Positions 43,524 to 51,500 of a stretch of 64,000 bases of DNA are shown here, one piece after another. The stretch is from the NCBI GenBank assembly GCA_017553785.1, contig JAFZKD010000044.1, positions 1 through 64,000 on the forward strand, written 5' to 3'. The DNA comes from Muribaculaceae bacterium (GTDB taxonomy: Bacteria > Bacteroidota > Bacteroidia > Bacteroidales > Muribaculaceae). The notes below the pieces were generated by a model, which saw only the letters and a program-made list of their open reading frames with translations, was not told the DNA's origin and made no database searches. The translations under genes and the position numbers were made by a program. The stretch's first letter is position 1. Every line of letters begins with the position of its first letter.

Positions 43524-44126
43524 TCAGAATATCCTTACCTTGACCTTGCCGCCTACTATCGGCTCGGCCTTGTTATCAACTTTGATAACTCCGCCCTGGA
43601 TGCCTACCTGCAGGCGGTTGGGTTTATATAGCAGTTCACCGAGGGCGTAGGGCGTGTAGTCTTTCGACGCGGTGTTGTAGTCTATTCCTCCAACGAAATC
43701 CAGCTCCCACTTATTGGGAGGCTTGCTTATCGTCACCCGTTCAGTGATGAGCTGCGTCTCATTATATACAAAGATGCTGTCGAGGCTGGGCTCAAATCCG
43801 CTCACATAGGCATCATAATTCTTACCCCCGTAGTGCTTCGAGGTGATGGGCACCTCAACGGCAACAGTGTCATGCAGCGCGTAATATTCCACGCTGGTGA
43901 CGGTGTCACTCCTGAACAAAGGCAGCCACTTGGTGACGGTCTTGGTCAAGGAGCTGTCCTTCGGCGCGGGTAGGTACTCGGGCACCGTGTCATGAAGCGT
44001 TACGGTGTCCCTCTTGACCGTCTTATCCAGGGGACGGTCATACATACCCTTGCCGACAAAAAAGCCGCAGAGAAGGCACAGGAGGGCCACAGCGGCTAAA
44101 ATAATGAGATGTTTCCTGCTTACCAT
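43524..44126 (-). CDS. Membrane-anchored phage protein, possible spanin-like role
   Basis: 200 residues. One N-terminal transmembrane helix (HLIILAAVALLCLLCGFFVG), then a periplasmic region with repeated TVTLHDTVPEYLPAP / DSSLTKTVTKWLPLF / YYALHDTVAVEVP patterns, and a C-terminal beta part (ELDFVGGIDYNTASKDYTPYALGELLYKPNRLQVGIQGG). I recall similar proteins at the lysis end of Bacteroidales prophages (DUF6808-like). An inner-membrane anchor with an extended periplasmic part next to amidase would suit a spanin-like lysis factor, but this is inference. It is the last gene of the minus-strand late block. Confidence 0.65.
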   Translation of the reverse strand: MVSRKHLIILAAVALLCLLCGFFVGKGMYDRPLDKTVKRDTVTLHDTVPEYLPAPKDSSLTKTVTKWLPLFRSDTVTSVEYYALHDTVAVEVPITSKHYGGKNYDAYVSGFEPSLDSIFVYNETQLITERVTISKPPNKWELDFVGGIDYNTASKDYTPYALGELLYKPNRLQVGIQGGVIKVDNKAEPIVGGKVKVRIF

Positions 44127-44139
44127 AACATTGACAGTA

Positions 44140-44310
44140 TTAAAATGAATTGTATTGCGACGTTAAAAGATGATGCACAATCAATGTGGCAATGGCCAGA
44201 ATAGCAATGCCCGCACACACGATGAAGATGATTAGACCCGCGTTCACCCTCGCACGATCTCTGCGCATCTGCCTGTTCATCTTCTCGTCGATGCTCAACT
44301 TCCTGCTCAT
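44140..44310 (-). CDS. 56-residue single-span membrane protein in the lysis cassette
   Basis: Starts MSRKLSIDEKMNRQMRRDR, has one helix (AGLIIFIVCAGIAILAIATLIV) and ends HHLLTSQYNSF. Its ATG overlaps the TGA of the amidase gene (ATGA), and its stop lies 13 nt before the next gene, so it fills the gap exactly and is very likely translated by coupling. A short basic cytoplasmic head, one span and a tiny tail fit a small holin, antiholin or inner spanin. No family recognised. Confidence 0.7.
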   Translation of the reverse strand: MSRKLSIDEKMNRQMRRDRARVNAGLIIFIVCAGIAILAIATLIVHHLLTSQYNSF

Positions 44311-44945
44311 AACCCTGCGTATTCTTTTTTAGCGTCAAAGCAGGGACAATCTTTTTTTGCAAATTCCCGGTGGCCGTGGATGGTGGCCTTGGGGTACATG
44401 CGCTTCAGATCCCTCAGTAACTTCAGCAGGCCGTCCTTTTGCGCCTGCGTGCGCGTGTCCTTTGGTGGCAGCTTGCTATACGGCACGTTAGGGATATTCT
44501 TCAGACCTCCGACATAGCAGACTCCAATGCTGTGCGGATTGTGGTTTTTGCAGTGGGCACCACTTACGTTGATGTTGCGTCCAGCGTGAACAGAGCCGTC
44601 AAGATAGATAACGAAATGATATCCGATGTCGCTGAAACCCCTCTCCTTGATGTGCATTTTCCTGATTTGCTCAACTGTCATCGGGACACCCTCAGGCGAT
44701 GCGGTACAATGTACGATAATCTCCGTGATGGTGCGTTTTGACTTTAGGTTGAGTTGCCCACCAAGTCCAAGGGCATCCCAAGTCTTACTGCCCACGATGC
44801 CGTCGGCAACAAGTCCGTACTTCTTTTGGAACTGCTTAACGGCCTCCTCGGTCAATGGACCGAAAATGCCGTCCTCGTACAGATGCAAAGCACGCTGGAG
44901 CTGCTTGACATCTTCGCCCTTACTTCCCTTTCTCAAAGTCCTCAT
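44307..44945 (-). CDS. Phage endolysin: N-acetylmuramoyl-L-alanine amidase
   Basis: 212 residues. The N-terminal ~60 residues are a peptidoglycan-binding domain (KGSKGEDVKQLQRALHL, DGIFGPLTEEAVKQFQKKYG, VADGIVGSKTWDALG). The rest is a type-2 amidase of the T7 lysozyme group: EIIVHCTASPEG with the first zinc His, YHFVIYLDGSVHAGR, SIGVCYVGG, then IHGHREFAKKDCPCFD with the second His and the zinc Cys. It cuts the bond between MurNAc and the peptide stem to release progeny. No signal peptide, so it needs a holin; several membrane proteins flank it. Confidence 0.93.
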   Translation of the reverse strand: MRTLRKGSKGEDVKQLQRALHLYEDGIFGPLTEEAVKQFQKKYGLVADGIVGSKTWDALGLGGQLNLKSKRTITEIIVHCTASPEGVPMTVEQIRKMHIKERGFSDIGYHFVIYLDGSVHAGRNINVSGAHCKNHNPHSIGVCYVGGLKNIPNVPYSKLPPKDTRTQAQKDGLLKLLRDLKRMYPKATIHGHREFAKKDCPCFDAKKEYAGL

Positions 44946-45459
44946 AGTTGTTCTCCTTTCTTATCCTCTTTACTGGTTTCTTTTTGAAGTCGTGCAGGTT
45001 GACATCGAAATGCCTCTCGGTCTTATCGACCATGATTTTTTGCAGCACCTTGTAAAAGTGGCCGTCCTCCTCACTGCGGCAACTGCTCTCGTTTTCGAGG
45101 ATAGACCAAAGCTGCTCAAAGCAGATAACACCAGTGGCCACATAGGACAGCGGGATTGCCACATGGATGAACACCCAATGTTCGAGCAGGTAAGCCAGGA
45201 AGATGAGCGTCAAACGCTTCGGGATGGTGTGACGTATCACCTTACCGAAAGCGAATGAGGTAAACTTCGCCTCGTGCCTCTTCGTCTCATCAGGATATTT
45301 GACGTGCACGCGCTTATCGAGTTGGTAAGCGGTGAATGCGTCGTACAAAATGAACACGATAGCAACGATGACCAGCGGGAATGCTGGCTGAAACTCTTCG
45401 ACCAACCAACCAACCGCACCACCTATTAAGGCAAATATCAACTTCGGAATATTACACAT
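44920..45459 (-). CDS. Phage holin-like membrane protein
   Basis: 179 residues from the ATG at 45459 (MCNIPKLIFALIGGAVGWLV). I choose this start over the one at 45492 because AGGAGGG stands at the right distance and overlap with the upstream gene is avoided. Hydrophobic segments: IPKLIFALIGGAVGWLVEE, FPLVIVAIVFILYDAFTAY, RLTLIFLAYLLEHWVFIHV and AIPLSYVATGVICFEQLWSI. A long charged cytoplasmic tail follows (KIMVDKTERHFDVNLHDF, KKPVKRIRKENNYEDF). This fits the Bacteroidota phage holin family encoded directly before amidase. It overlaps the amidase start by 26 nt. Confidence 0.8.
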   Translation of the reverse strand: MCNIPKLIFALIGGAVGWLVEEFQPAFPLVIVAIVFILYDAFTAYQLDKRVHVKYPDETKRHEAKFTSFAFGKVIRHTIPKRLTLIFLAYLLEHWVFIHVAIPLSYVATGVICFEQLWSILENESSCRSEEDGHFYKVLQKIMVDKTERHFDVNLHDFKKKPVKRIRKENNYEDFEKGK

Positions 45460-45470
45460 GGCAAACCCTC

Positions 45471-45725
45471 CTATAACAGCCATAGCAGGCAACCGACGGC
45501 AACACCAACGGAAACGCCTATCTCATTGTCGCGGATGTCACCCCAGTCCCAACGATTGCCGGGCTCGCGGCTATCATCCCACTCTTTCACAAAGCCCATC
45601 AGTGACGGGACCAATAAACACACCGTGACAGAAAACCAAAGCGGCTGATGGAATATGCGGTAGGTCACCATGAGCACGAAACCCATAGCGCAACAACATC
45701 CCATGTGCAAATATCTGTCAACCAT
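45471..45725 (-). CDS. Small membrane protein of the lysis region
   Basis: 84 residues with three short hydrophobic segments (HMGCCCAMGFVLMVTYRIF, FSVTVCLLVPSLMGFVKE, IGVSVGVAVGCLLWLL) and an acidic loop (WDDSREPGNRWDWGDIRDNE) between the last two. The VKEWDDSREPGNRWDWGDIRDNEIG stretch (quoted as seen at residues ~45-69) is like short phage membrane proteins in which a KE.D motif precedes a D.xDx.ANxxG segment. It may be an antiholin or accessory holin. It ends 12 nt before the holin-like gene. Confidence 0.65.
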   Translation of the reverse strand: MVDRYLHMGCCCAMGFVLMVTYRIFHQPLWFSVTVCLLVPSLMGFVKEWDDSREPGNRWDWGDIRDNEIGVSVGVAVGCLLWLL

Positions 45726-45835
45726 ACCCCAAAATTAGGGACGGTCTTACCCACGGCAAGCGATTTCCTGAAATCTCAAAATCGGAAATCGCGTAAAATA
45801 GTAAGTAATAAGGATTTGCGGATTTTGCTTTTTTT

Positions 45836-46288
45836 CTAAAGCAAAGCTATGATGACATTGACGAAAATTCCTACCTCCACCCACCACATCCAGCGCTTGT
45901 GGTTGATGGCGGCAATCAGGAAAGAGGCGGCCAACGGCAGTAGCTGGGCGCCGTTGAAGATGAGCCATGCCACCGATGCAGCACCCATGACGATGGCGGC
46001 TCCGTAATGGATGCGGCTCACCCATGAGTCTCGGAACTGCGGCGACGCGGCAACGAAAAGCACGGAGGCACAAGCAAGGAAGGCACAGAACTCCAGCTGG
46101 CCGGCACTCACCCACGGCACAAACAGCAAGATGCCCACGGCGGCAAGGGTGGCACTGAACGTCCACCGCCTGCCGACGTGGTAATAGGTCTCGCTGATGC
46201 TCTCGGGGACACCGTGCCTAACAATATACATGGCAAGGTAGAGAACCAGCACGACAGCCGCCGCTATGACGCTACAACTCGACAACAT
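45836..46288 (-). CDS. Five-span membrane protein of unknown function
   Basis: 150 residues with about five hydrophobic segments: VIAAAVVLVLYLAMYIV, WTFSATLAAVGILLFVPWV, LEFCAFLACASVLFVAASP, IHYGAAIVMGAASVAWLIF and WWVEVGIFVNVIIALL, joined by short loops. The motif SETYYHVG-RRWTFS near residue 33 recalls phage membrane proteins in which a related YY motif is conserved. Its start overlaps the stop of the upstream gene by 17 nt. Function unknown; it may serve lysis or superinfection control. Confidence 0.65.
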   Translation of the reverse strand: MLSSCSVIAAAVVLVLYLAMYIVRHGVPESISETYYHVGRRWTFSATLAAVGILLFVPWVSAGQLEFCAFLACASVLFVAASPQFRDSWVSRIHYGAAIVMGAASVAWLIFNGAQLLPLAASFLIAAINHKRWMWWVEVGIFVNVIIALL

Positions 46289-46760
46289 GCTCGTAGTCGC
46301 TCCAGTTGATGCCGTCCTTCTCTGCCCAGCCGCGCTGGTAGGTGGACTGGATGAACTGAATAGCCTGGAAGTAGAAGCCCTGCAGCTCCTCCAGCGTCGT
46401 GAATGTGTAGTACTGGGGTTCCTCGGTCGTGCCGAACTTGAAGGTCACGGGCAACGTGGCACCGTTGGTCTGCACGGCGAGGTCAAAGGCGGACTTGTAG
46501 TTGAACTGGTTCTCGGTGGACAGCCATACGTTGTAGCGGATCCTGTCGCCGTTCTCCCACACGAAATCGCTGAGGATGGCCTTGTCAACGCGGCGGTTGA
46601 TGGCGTTGAGGATGATTTCCTTGATCTCCGCCAGCGTGGGCTTGTACTCCACCACCTCGTTTACCTTGCTGATGCCCTCCTCGTCGAGGCCGTAGAAAAT
46701 CTGATATCGGTTGCGGCCTATCTTCTGGATGCAGTTAAATTCTTCGTTATTCTGTGACAT
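46272..46760 (-). CDS. Phage protein downstream of the DGR, possible tail-fibre accessory
   Basis: 162 residues, soluble, acidic. The order of segments (CIQKIGRNRYQIFYGLDEE, KPTLAEIKEIILNAINRRVDKAIL, FVWENGDRIRYNVWLSTENQFNYK, TLPVTFKFGTTEEPQYYTF, LEELQGFYFQAIQFIQSTYQRGW) matches the DUF4376-like pattern of short proteins encoded after phage tail fibres, where they act as chaperones or caps. I cannot tell whether it serves the receptor-binding protein here. It begins ~80 nt after the reverse transcriptase stop, in the same direction. Confidence 0.7.
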   Translation of the reverse strand: MSQNNEEFNCIQKIGRNRYQIFYGLDEEGISKVNEVVEYKPTLAEIKEIILNAINRRVDKAILSDFVWENGDRIRYNVWLSTENQFNYKSAFDLAVQTNGATLPVTFKFGTTEEPQYYTFTTLEELQGFYFQAIQFIQSTYQRGWAEKDGINWSDYEHVVEL

Positions 46761-46839
46761 GTCAACTTAAATTTAAGAGTTTGCCACAAAGTTACAAAGA
46801 AAAACCGCCCGACAATCAAAAAGCTGAAATCTCGAAACG

Positions 46840-48183
46840 CTACGAGAACTTGTATTTTATCTTGTTGCCGTCGAAAACCTCACTGATGATGGTGGTTTCA
46901 AAGGGGAAGCCGTCCTCGATGTCGCTGATCTGGTCGAGGATGTTTTTCATCTCCTCGCTTGCTGTGAAGAACTTGCCCCACTCATTCGTTGCCGGGTCGA
47001 GGAAACTCACGATGTAGCGATCTTCGCCCTGGCTCGTCTTGATGCCGCTCTCGTAGGCGTGCACCTGGATGGCTTTGTTGACAATGGCACCGAGTCGCAC
47101 CGTCTTGCCGGGGAAACGCTTCTTCCCGTCGGCGGGCGTGTAGGTAACGCCCATTTCGCTGAACTTTTTCATCTTGTATCCTGTTAATGTTTCATATAGG
47201 TGTTTGCAGTCTGCGTGGCACGCCATCCCCTTGAACGAGCCGATAATCTCCTGGCGCCGTTTCCTCGACTTCACCCTCGCCAGCTTGCGTGCGGCGTTCT
47301 GCTTGATGCGTTTGCGCAGCAGGGAGTGTGTGCCGTAGTGGATATAGCCGAGGAAGTCCAGACCCTCAGACAAAGGGCGCACGGCCTCATTGGGTTTCAC
47401 CTCAAGCCCGAGCCGCTCAATGGCTCTGACATAGCGGTCACGCAGTTTCCACAGCGACTTCTTGTCGGGTGCGAGTATGACTACATCATCGCAATAGCGG
47501 TAGTACAGGTAGCGGCACTCGCCGTCGAGGTCGTAGGAGTAGGCATTTTCCAGCATCTCCTTGTCTATCGGCGACAGGAACAGGTTGGCGAAACACTGCG
47601 ATGAGCGCAGCCCCTTCGACAGGCCGTGCGGCATGAGTTCCACGAAGTTGTCGAGCATGGGCAGCAGCATAGGGTCGCTGAAGAACTGGCGCAGCAAGGC
47701 CTTCATCTCGCCCTGGTCGATGCTGTCGTAATACTTGTTGATGTCTGACTTGTAGAAGTAGATGTCCTTCCACCGGACGTTGCGCAGGTCATCCTCGACG
47801 ATGTGGTGCAGCCAGTGCATACCTTTGCCCTTGATGCTGGCGGCGGTGTTCTTGATGAGTGTGGGATAGGTGTATTTCTCAATGATGACCATGATGGCAT
47901 GGAGTCCGATGCGCTTCGGCACTCTCGGCGCCTGAACGTCCCTCAGTTTGGGTCCGTCCTTGACGGTCACGTCGCGCACCTCGTCACGTTTGAGGAAGAA
48001 TTTGCCCGTAGAGATGTCATGCTTCAGCTCGGATATGATGGCATCACGCCACGGCTTGTAGATGGCACGCTGGCGTGGGTATTCAAGGTGACTAATGACA
48101 TAGTCGAAACTCTCCTGCAAGTTCTGGTCGCTGACAATCTCTCCGATGAGGTCGCCCAGCGGGAATGTTACTGACGTCTCCAT
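46840..48183 (-). CDS. DGR-type reverse transcriptase
   Basis: 447 residues from the Met at 48183; the frame is open to an earlier ATG at 48324, but that extra part is low-complexity translation of the template-RNA spacer. RT motifs: KRIGLHAIMVIIEKYTYP, catalytic Asp147 in FYKSDINKYYDSID, G191-LRS-S195-Q196 (KGLRSSQ), YRYCDDVVIL with D232/D233, KPNEAVRPLSEGLDFLGY. GxxxSQ in place of the QGxxxSP of group II intron and retroviral RTs is the mark of diversity-generating retroelements. It copies the adjacent template RNA with errors at adenines, and the cDNA replaces the variable repeat. The gene is transcribed in line with the target gene, TR between them. Confidence 0.93.
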   Translation of the reverse strand: METSVTFPLGDLIGEIVSDQNLQESFDYVISHLEYPRQRAIYKPWRDAIISELKHDISTGKFFLKRDEVRDVTVKDGPKLRDVQAPRVPKRIGLHAIMVIIEKYTYPTLIKNTAASIKGKGMHWLHHIVEDDLRNVRWKDIYFYKSDINKYYDSIDQGEMKALLRQFFSDPMLLPMLDNFVELMPHGLSKGLRSSQCFANLFLSPIDKEMLENAYSYDLDGECRYLYYRYCDDVVILAPDKKSLWKLRDRYVRAIERLGLEVKPNEAVRPLSEGLDFLGYIHYGTHSLLRKRIKQNAARKLARVKSRKRRQEIIGSFKGMACHADCKHLYETLTGYKMKKFSEMGVTYTPADGKKRFPGKTVRLGAIVNKAIQVHAYESGIKTSQGEDRYIVSFLDPATNEWGKFFTASEEMKNILDQISDIEDGFPFETTIISEVFDGNKIKYKFS

Positions 48184-48333
48184 TGCCTTCAGGTCTCTCG
48201 TGATGTTCCGGCTTTCTGCATGAGCAGGGTTGCCGAGGCTCGGACCCCTCGCCCTTACCGATGGCGACACGTCGCCGTGGCAGCGGGACGATTGACACCC
48301 CCACGCTGAGACATGGCGGGTCAACTTGAAATT
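48184..48333 (-). other. DGR spacer between TR and RT
   Basis: 150 bp between the template repeat and the reverse transcriptase start. In studied DGRs this spacer is part of the template RNA and is needed for priming and RT binding. Here it contains the short hairpin GGCGAC/GTCGCC around 48263-48276 and GC-rich folds near 48230-48250. No gene of its own is credible in it. Confidence 0.55.
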
Positions 48334-48446
48334 AAGCCGAGAGCCGTTGTTGCCATTCGAGCGCGAACCAGCGTTGGACGTGTTGACGTAAACGATGCCA
48401 CTGTTCCCGTTCGTCGCATTGTTGCCAGAGCGGTTGACGCAACGAC
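48334..48446 (-). repeat. DGR template repeat (TR)
   Basis: 113 bp that matches the variable repeat at 48625-48737 (offset 291 bp) at 99 positions. Of the 14 differences, 13 fall at adenines of the TR coding strand. Read in the frame of the target it holds many AAC/AAT codons (CVN, GNN, TNGN, VN, TSN, NGNN), the design that gives the widest amino-acid choice under adenine mutagenesis. Confidence 0.95.
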
Positions 48447-48544
48447 TTCAAGGGTCCTCTACCTTTCGCGGGCAAAGTTACACATTCTCCACAAAAAAGC
48501 AAGCGGAAAACCCCGAAAAGTTCTCCGCCCGCTATCCAGTCGGG

Positions 48545-48575
48545 AGAGTGAGCAGCCGCAAGCGGCTCTCACTCT
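48545..48575 (-). repeat. Hairpin downstream of the variable repeat
   Basis: AGAGTGAG plus AGCCGC pair with GCGGCT plus CTCACTCT: 14 bp with one bulged base and a loop of 2-4 nt. It starts 49 bp past the end of the variable repeat and 16 bp past the stop codon of the tail gene. DNA hairpins near the 3' end of the VR assist target recognition in studied DGRs. It has no T-tract on the minus strand, so it is a poor terminator. Confidence 0.65.
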
Positions 48576-48591
48576 GCGCTTTTTCGCTTTG

Positions 48592-51500
48592 CTACTCAAC
48601 GATCTCGAACGCGCCCCTGAAGGCAAGCCGAGAGCCGTAGACGCCATTCGAGCCCGAACCAGCGACGGACGTGACGACGCAAACGATGCCACTGACCCCG
48701 TTCGTCGCAAAGTTGCCAGAGCGGTAGACGCAACGACCCGTTTCTGCTGCATAGTAGTTACCGTCGCAGTAGTAGGTGTTGTAGCTGTTCAAATTGGCAA
48801 TCGTCACAACGCGGCTGGGCACCACATCGGCATAACGGCCGTTGCGGAAACGGCAAATTTCTATGCTGTCGCCGCCACTCGTCACGCCACGCACGGCACG
48901 CTCGGTACCGTCCGGCATACGGATGTGCCATACACCGTCGGCAACACTGCCAGCTGGAGCGACGCGGTCGGTGACTCCTGAGCCGTGGGTCTTGTAGTAC
49001 CCGTCATAGCTGGCCACGTTGACGGCCACATTGTCCATCCACTCGCTGTAGTTGCACCACCAGTCCTCGAAACCGAGGGTGCGCACGCGCAGCTGGTTCG
49101 TGCCGTTGGCGACGGTCTCACGGAACGGAGACTTGTTGGTCGTGCTGTTCGAGCCGCCAGTGACGATGGAGGCACTGCCGCTATTGTTGTTGTTCGATGT
49201 ACCCTGACCGTTGACGGCCTGCGCATTCCTGCGGCCCTTGATGGCCATCCACAGGTTAGCCACGTTCTTGTGCATCTCGTAGTCAATAATCTGGTAGCCT
49301 GCACCCCTGGCTTTGCCGAGGTTCTGGAAGTCGGTGCAGGTGTACTTCATGTTGTTGATGACGGTGGAGTCATCAGGCAGGCCTACAGTCAAATCACCGT
49401 TGGCATCATAACGCCAGTGCGTTGAACTTACAGAGTCACCGCTGCCTTTGCCGTAGCGGACAGAAGCGCCACTGATGGAGCGCAGGCGCATCTGCGAGTC
49501 GATGCTCGCCTTGTACACGCCGATGAACTCCATGCCGTGCTCTACCCAGTCGGGCTCGATGGCCTCAATCTCCGAGCTGTCAACGGCGATGCACTCCATG
49601 TCGTCACAGCCTGTCGGCGAGGTGAACACGAAGGAAGCAGCCCCGGCGGGAACGGCGATGAACAAGTATTCCTCACCGACAACGAAGTCACTGTTGGCGT
49701 GCGTGATGTTGGTGGTAACCTTGCTCAAGACCTTGCCGTCCTTGTCGAGGAAGATAGCACCTATGGACAGGCTGCTGACACCTGGCCAGCGCACCTGCTT
49801 CATGCCTTCCACGTTGCGGCGGTACACGTTGTAACTGGTGTTGGTTGAAAGGTTCGCCACATCGAACACGTCGCCCACCTCGAAGCTGGCGAGGGCGACA
49901 GTCCTCTGCGTGCCAATCTTGATGTCACCGATGCGGCCACGGATGATGTTCTGTGCCGTCGAGTGAGGCTCGGTCGCCTCGGTGGAGAAGGCGATGTACT
50001 TCTTCTGGTTGCGGTGGTCGTTGATGCCCTTGTACCAGTAGTGGGGCAGACCCACGAACAAGTCCATGCCAGAGCCGCTGAGGTCGGTGATGTCGATACT
50101 CTCGCCGTTGGCAAGGTAGTTGATATCGGTGTCGCTCACCTGCTGGAACATCATCTTGTTGTGTGCGCTGTCGTACTGACCAGCATAGACGTGCATGGCG
50201 TTCTTGATCTTCGTGATGTGGCCGCTCGGCTCGTAGCCGTTGAGCACACCGTCCTTCGTGCCGTTCTCCAGGTTGGTGATGTTGCCGTCGTAGCTCACGG
50301 TCTCGTCAAATTCGATCATCGTATACTGGAGGTTGTACACCGTTAACTCGGGGAAGTAGTTCTGGATGCTCGTCAGCGTGGAGGCGTCCACCATGTCGGT
50401 CATTGACCATGTGCCCACCATACCGGAGCACTGGCCACTCTCGCTGTAGGCGGTGCCGTCGGCAGCGATACCCGTCACGCCCATCTCGATGAGGGCAAGC
50501 AGCGTGGAACTCGGTCCAGTGGCATTGAGACCTGCCATCCTCAGCCTTGAGATGTTAGCATTGGCTGCAGCAAGGTTGCCGAGCAGCTGTGCGCCGTCAA
50601 TCAACGGACAACCCGATACAACCAGCTTGGTGACGGCATTCAGCCCTTCAAAGGTCAGTCCGCCGGAAGAGTCGCCCGGATAGGCGAGGTTGGGCAGGTT
50701 GACCATCGTGAGGCTCGTAATCGTTGAGGGCAACGCGAGCACAGACACGGGGGAAGTCTCGGCCAGCGACACGGTCGTCAACTGGCTACCCTCGGCAAGG
50801 AACGTCTCCAGTCGCGGGCAGCGGCTGGCATCCACGTTGGTGATGACGGTGTCGGTGATGTCGAGGTATCTCAGGAACGGCAGCTCGCCGAGGTTGAGGT
50901 TCCTCAACGCGCCATAGGAGCCGATACCCATAGTGACATGGCCATCACCGCCGATCTCTATCTTCTCGGCCAGCGTGAACACGTTGAAGTTCGCAACGTC
51001 GCTCAGGCTGATTTCGTTGAAGTTGATTTCGGCAATGCGGTCGCACTGGTAGATGTAGAGCAATGCGCCCTCGATGCTCGTGCCGTCTCCACGGTTGAAC
51101 TGCGTGAAGGTGTGGCTCTCGCCAGCCTCCAGGTAAACGCTCTCTTTCAAGTCGCCGGCAGAGTCGATGCCGACACCGAAGTAACCCGTCTTGGCGGCCT
51201 TGATGGTGATGCCTGCACCCGAAGCGCAGTTGATACGCGCACTGAACACGCCAGTGAAGAACAGTCCCGTGCGGTAGTAGCCGTCGCGGATGCGGAAGCG
51301 CGTGTTGATGAAGGCAGGGATGGCCGTCAGCCTCAAGCCGTGCAAAGCATAGAAGTAGATGGCGTCAGCGGTGGCCGTGAAGTTGATGAACTTGCGCTCA
51401 CCGTCATAGCTGCTGACAACCTTCTGCCACTTGTAGGCGATGTTCTCCATGAAGAAGTGCATCGCACCCTCGGGACTGAACGGGGCAAGCGTGATGCCGT

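Noticed and set aside
44120-44362. 80-residue minus-strand frame over the amidase end
   Set aside because: It conflicts with the amidase frame and with the coupled 56-residue membrane gene, which fits the gap better.
48184-48324. Longer reverse-transcriptase start at 48324
   Set aside because: The extra 47 residues are low-complexity translation of the template-RNA spacer; RT homology starts after the Met at 48183.
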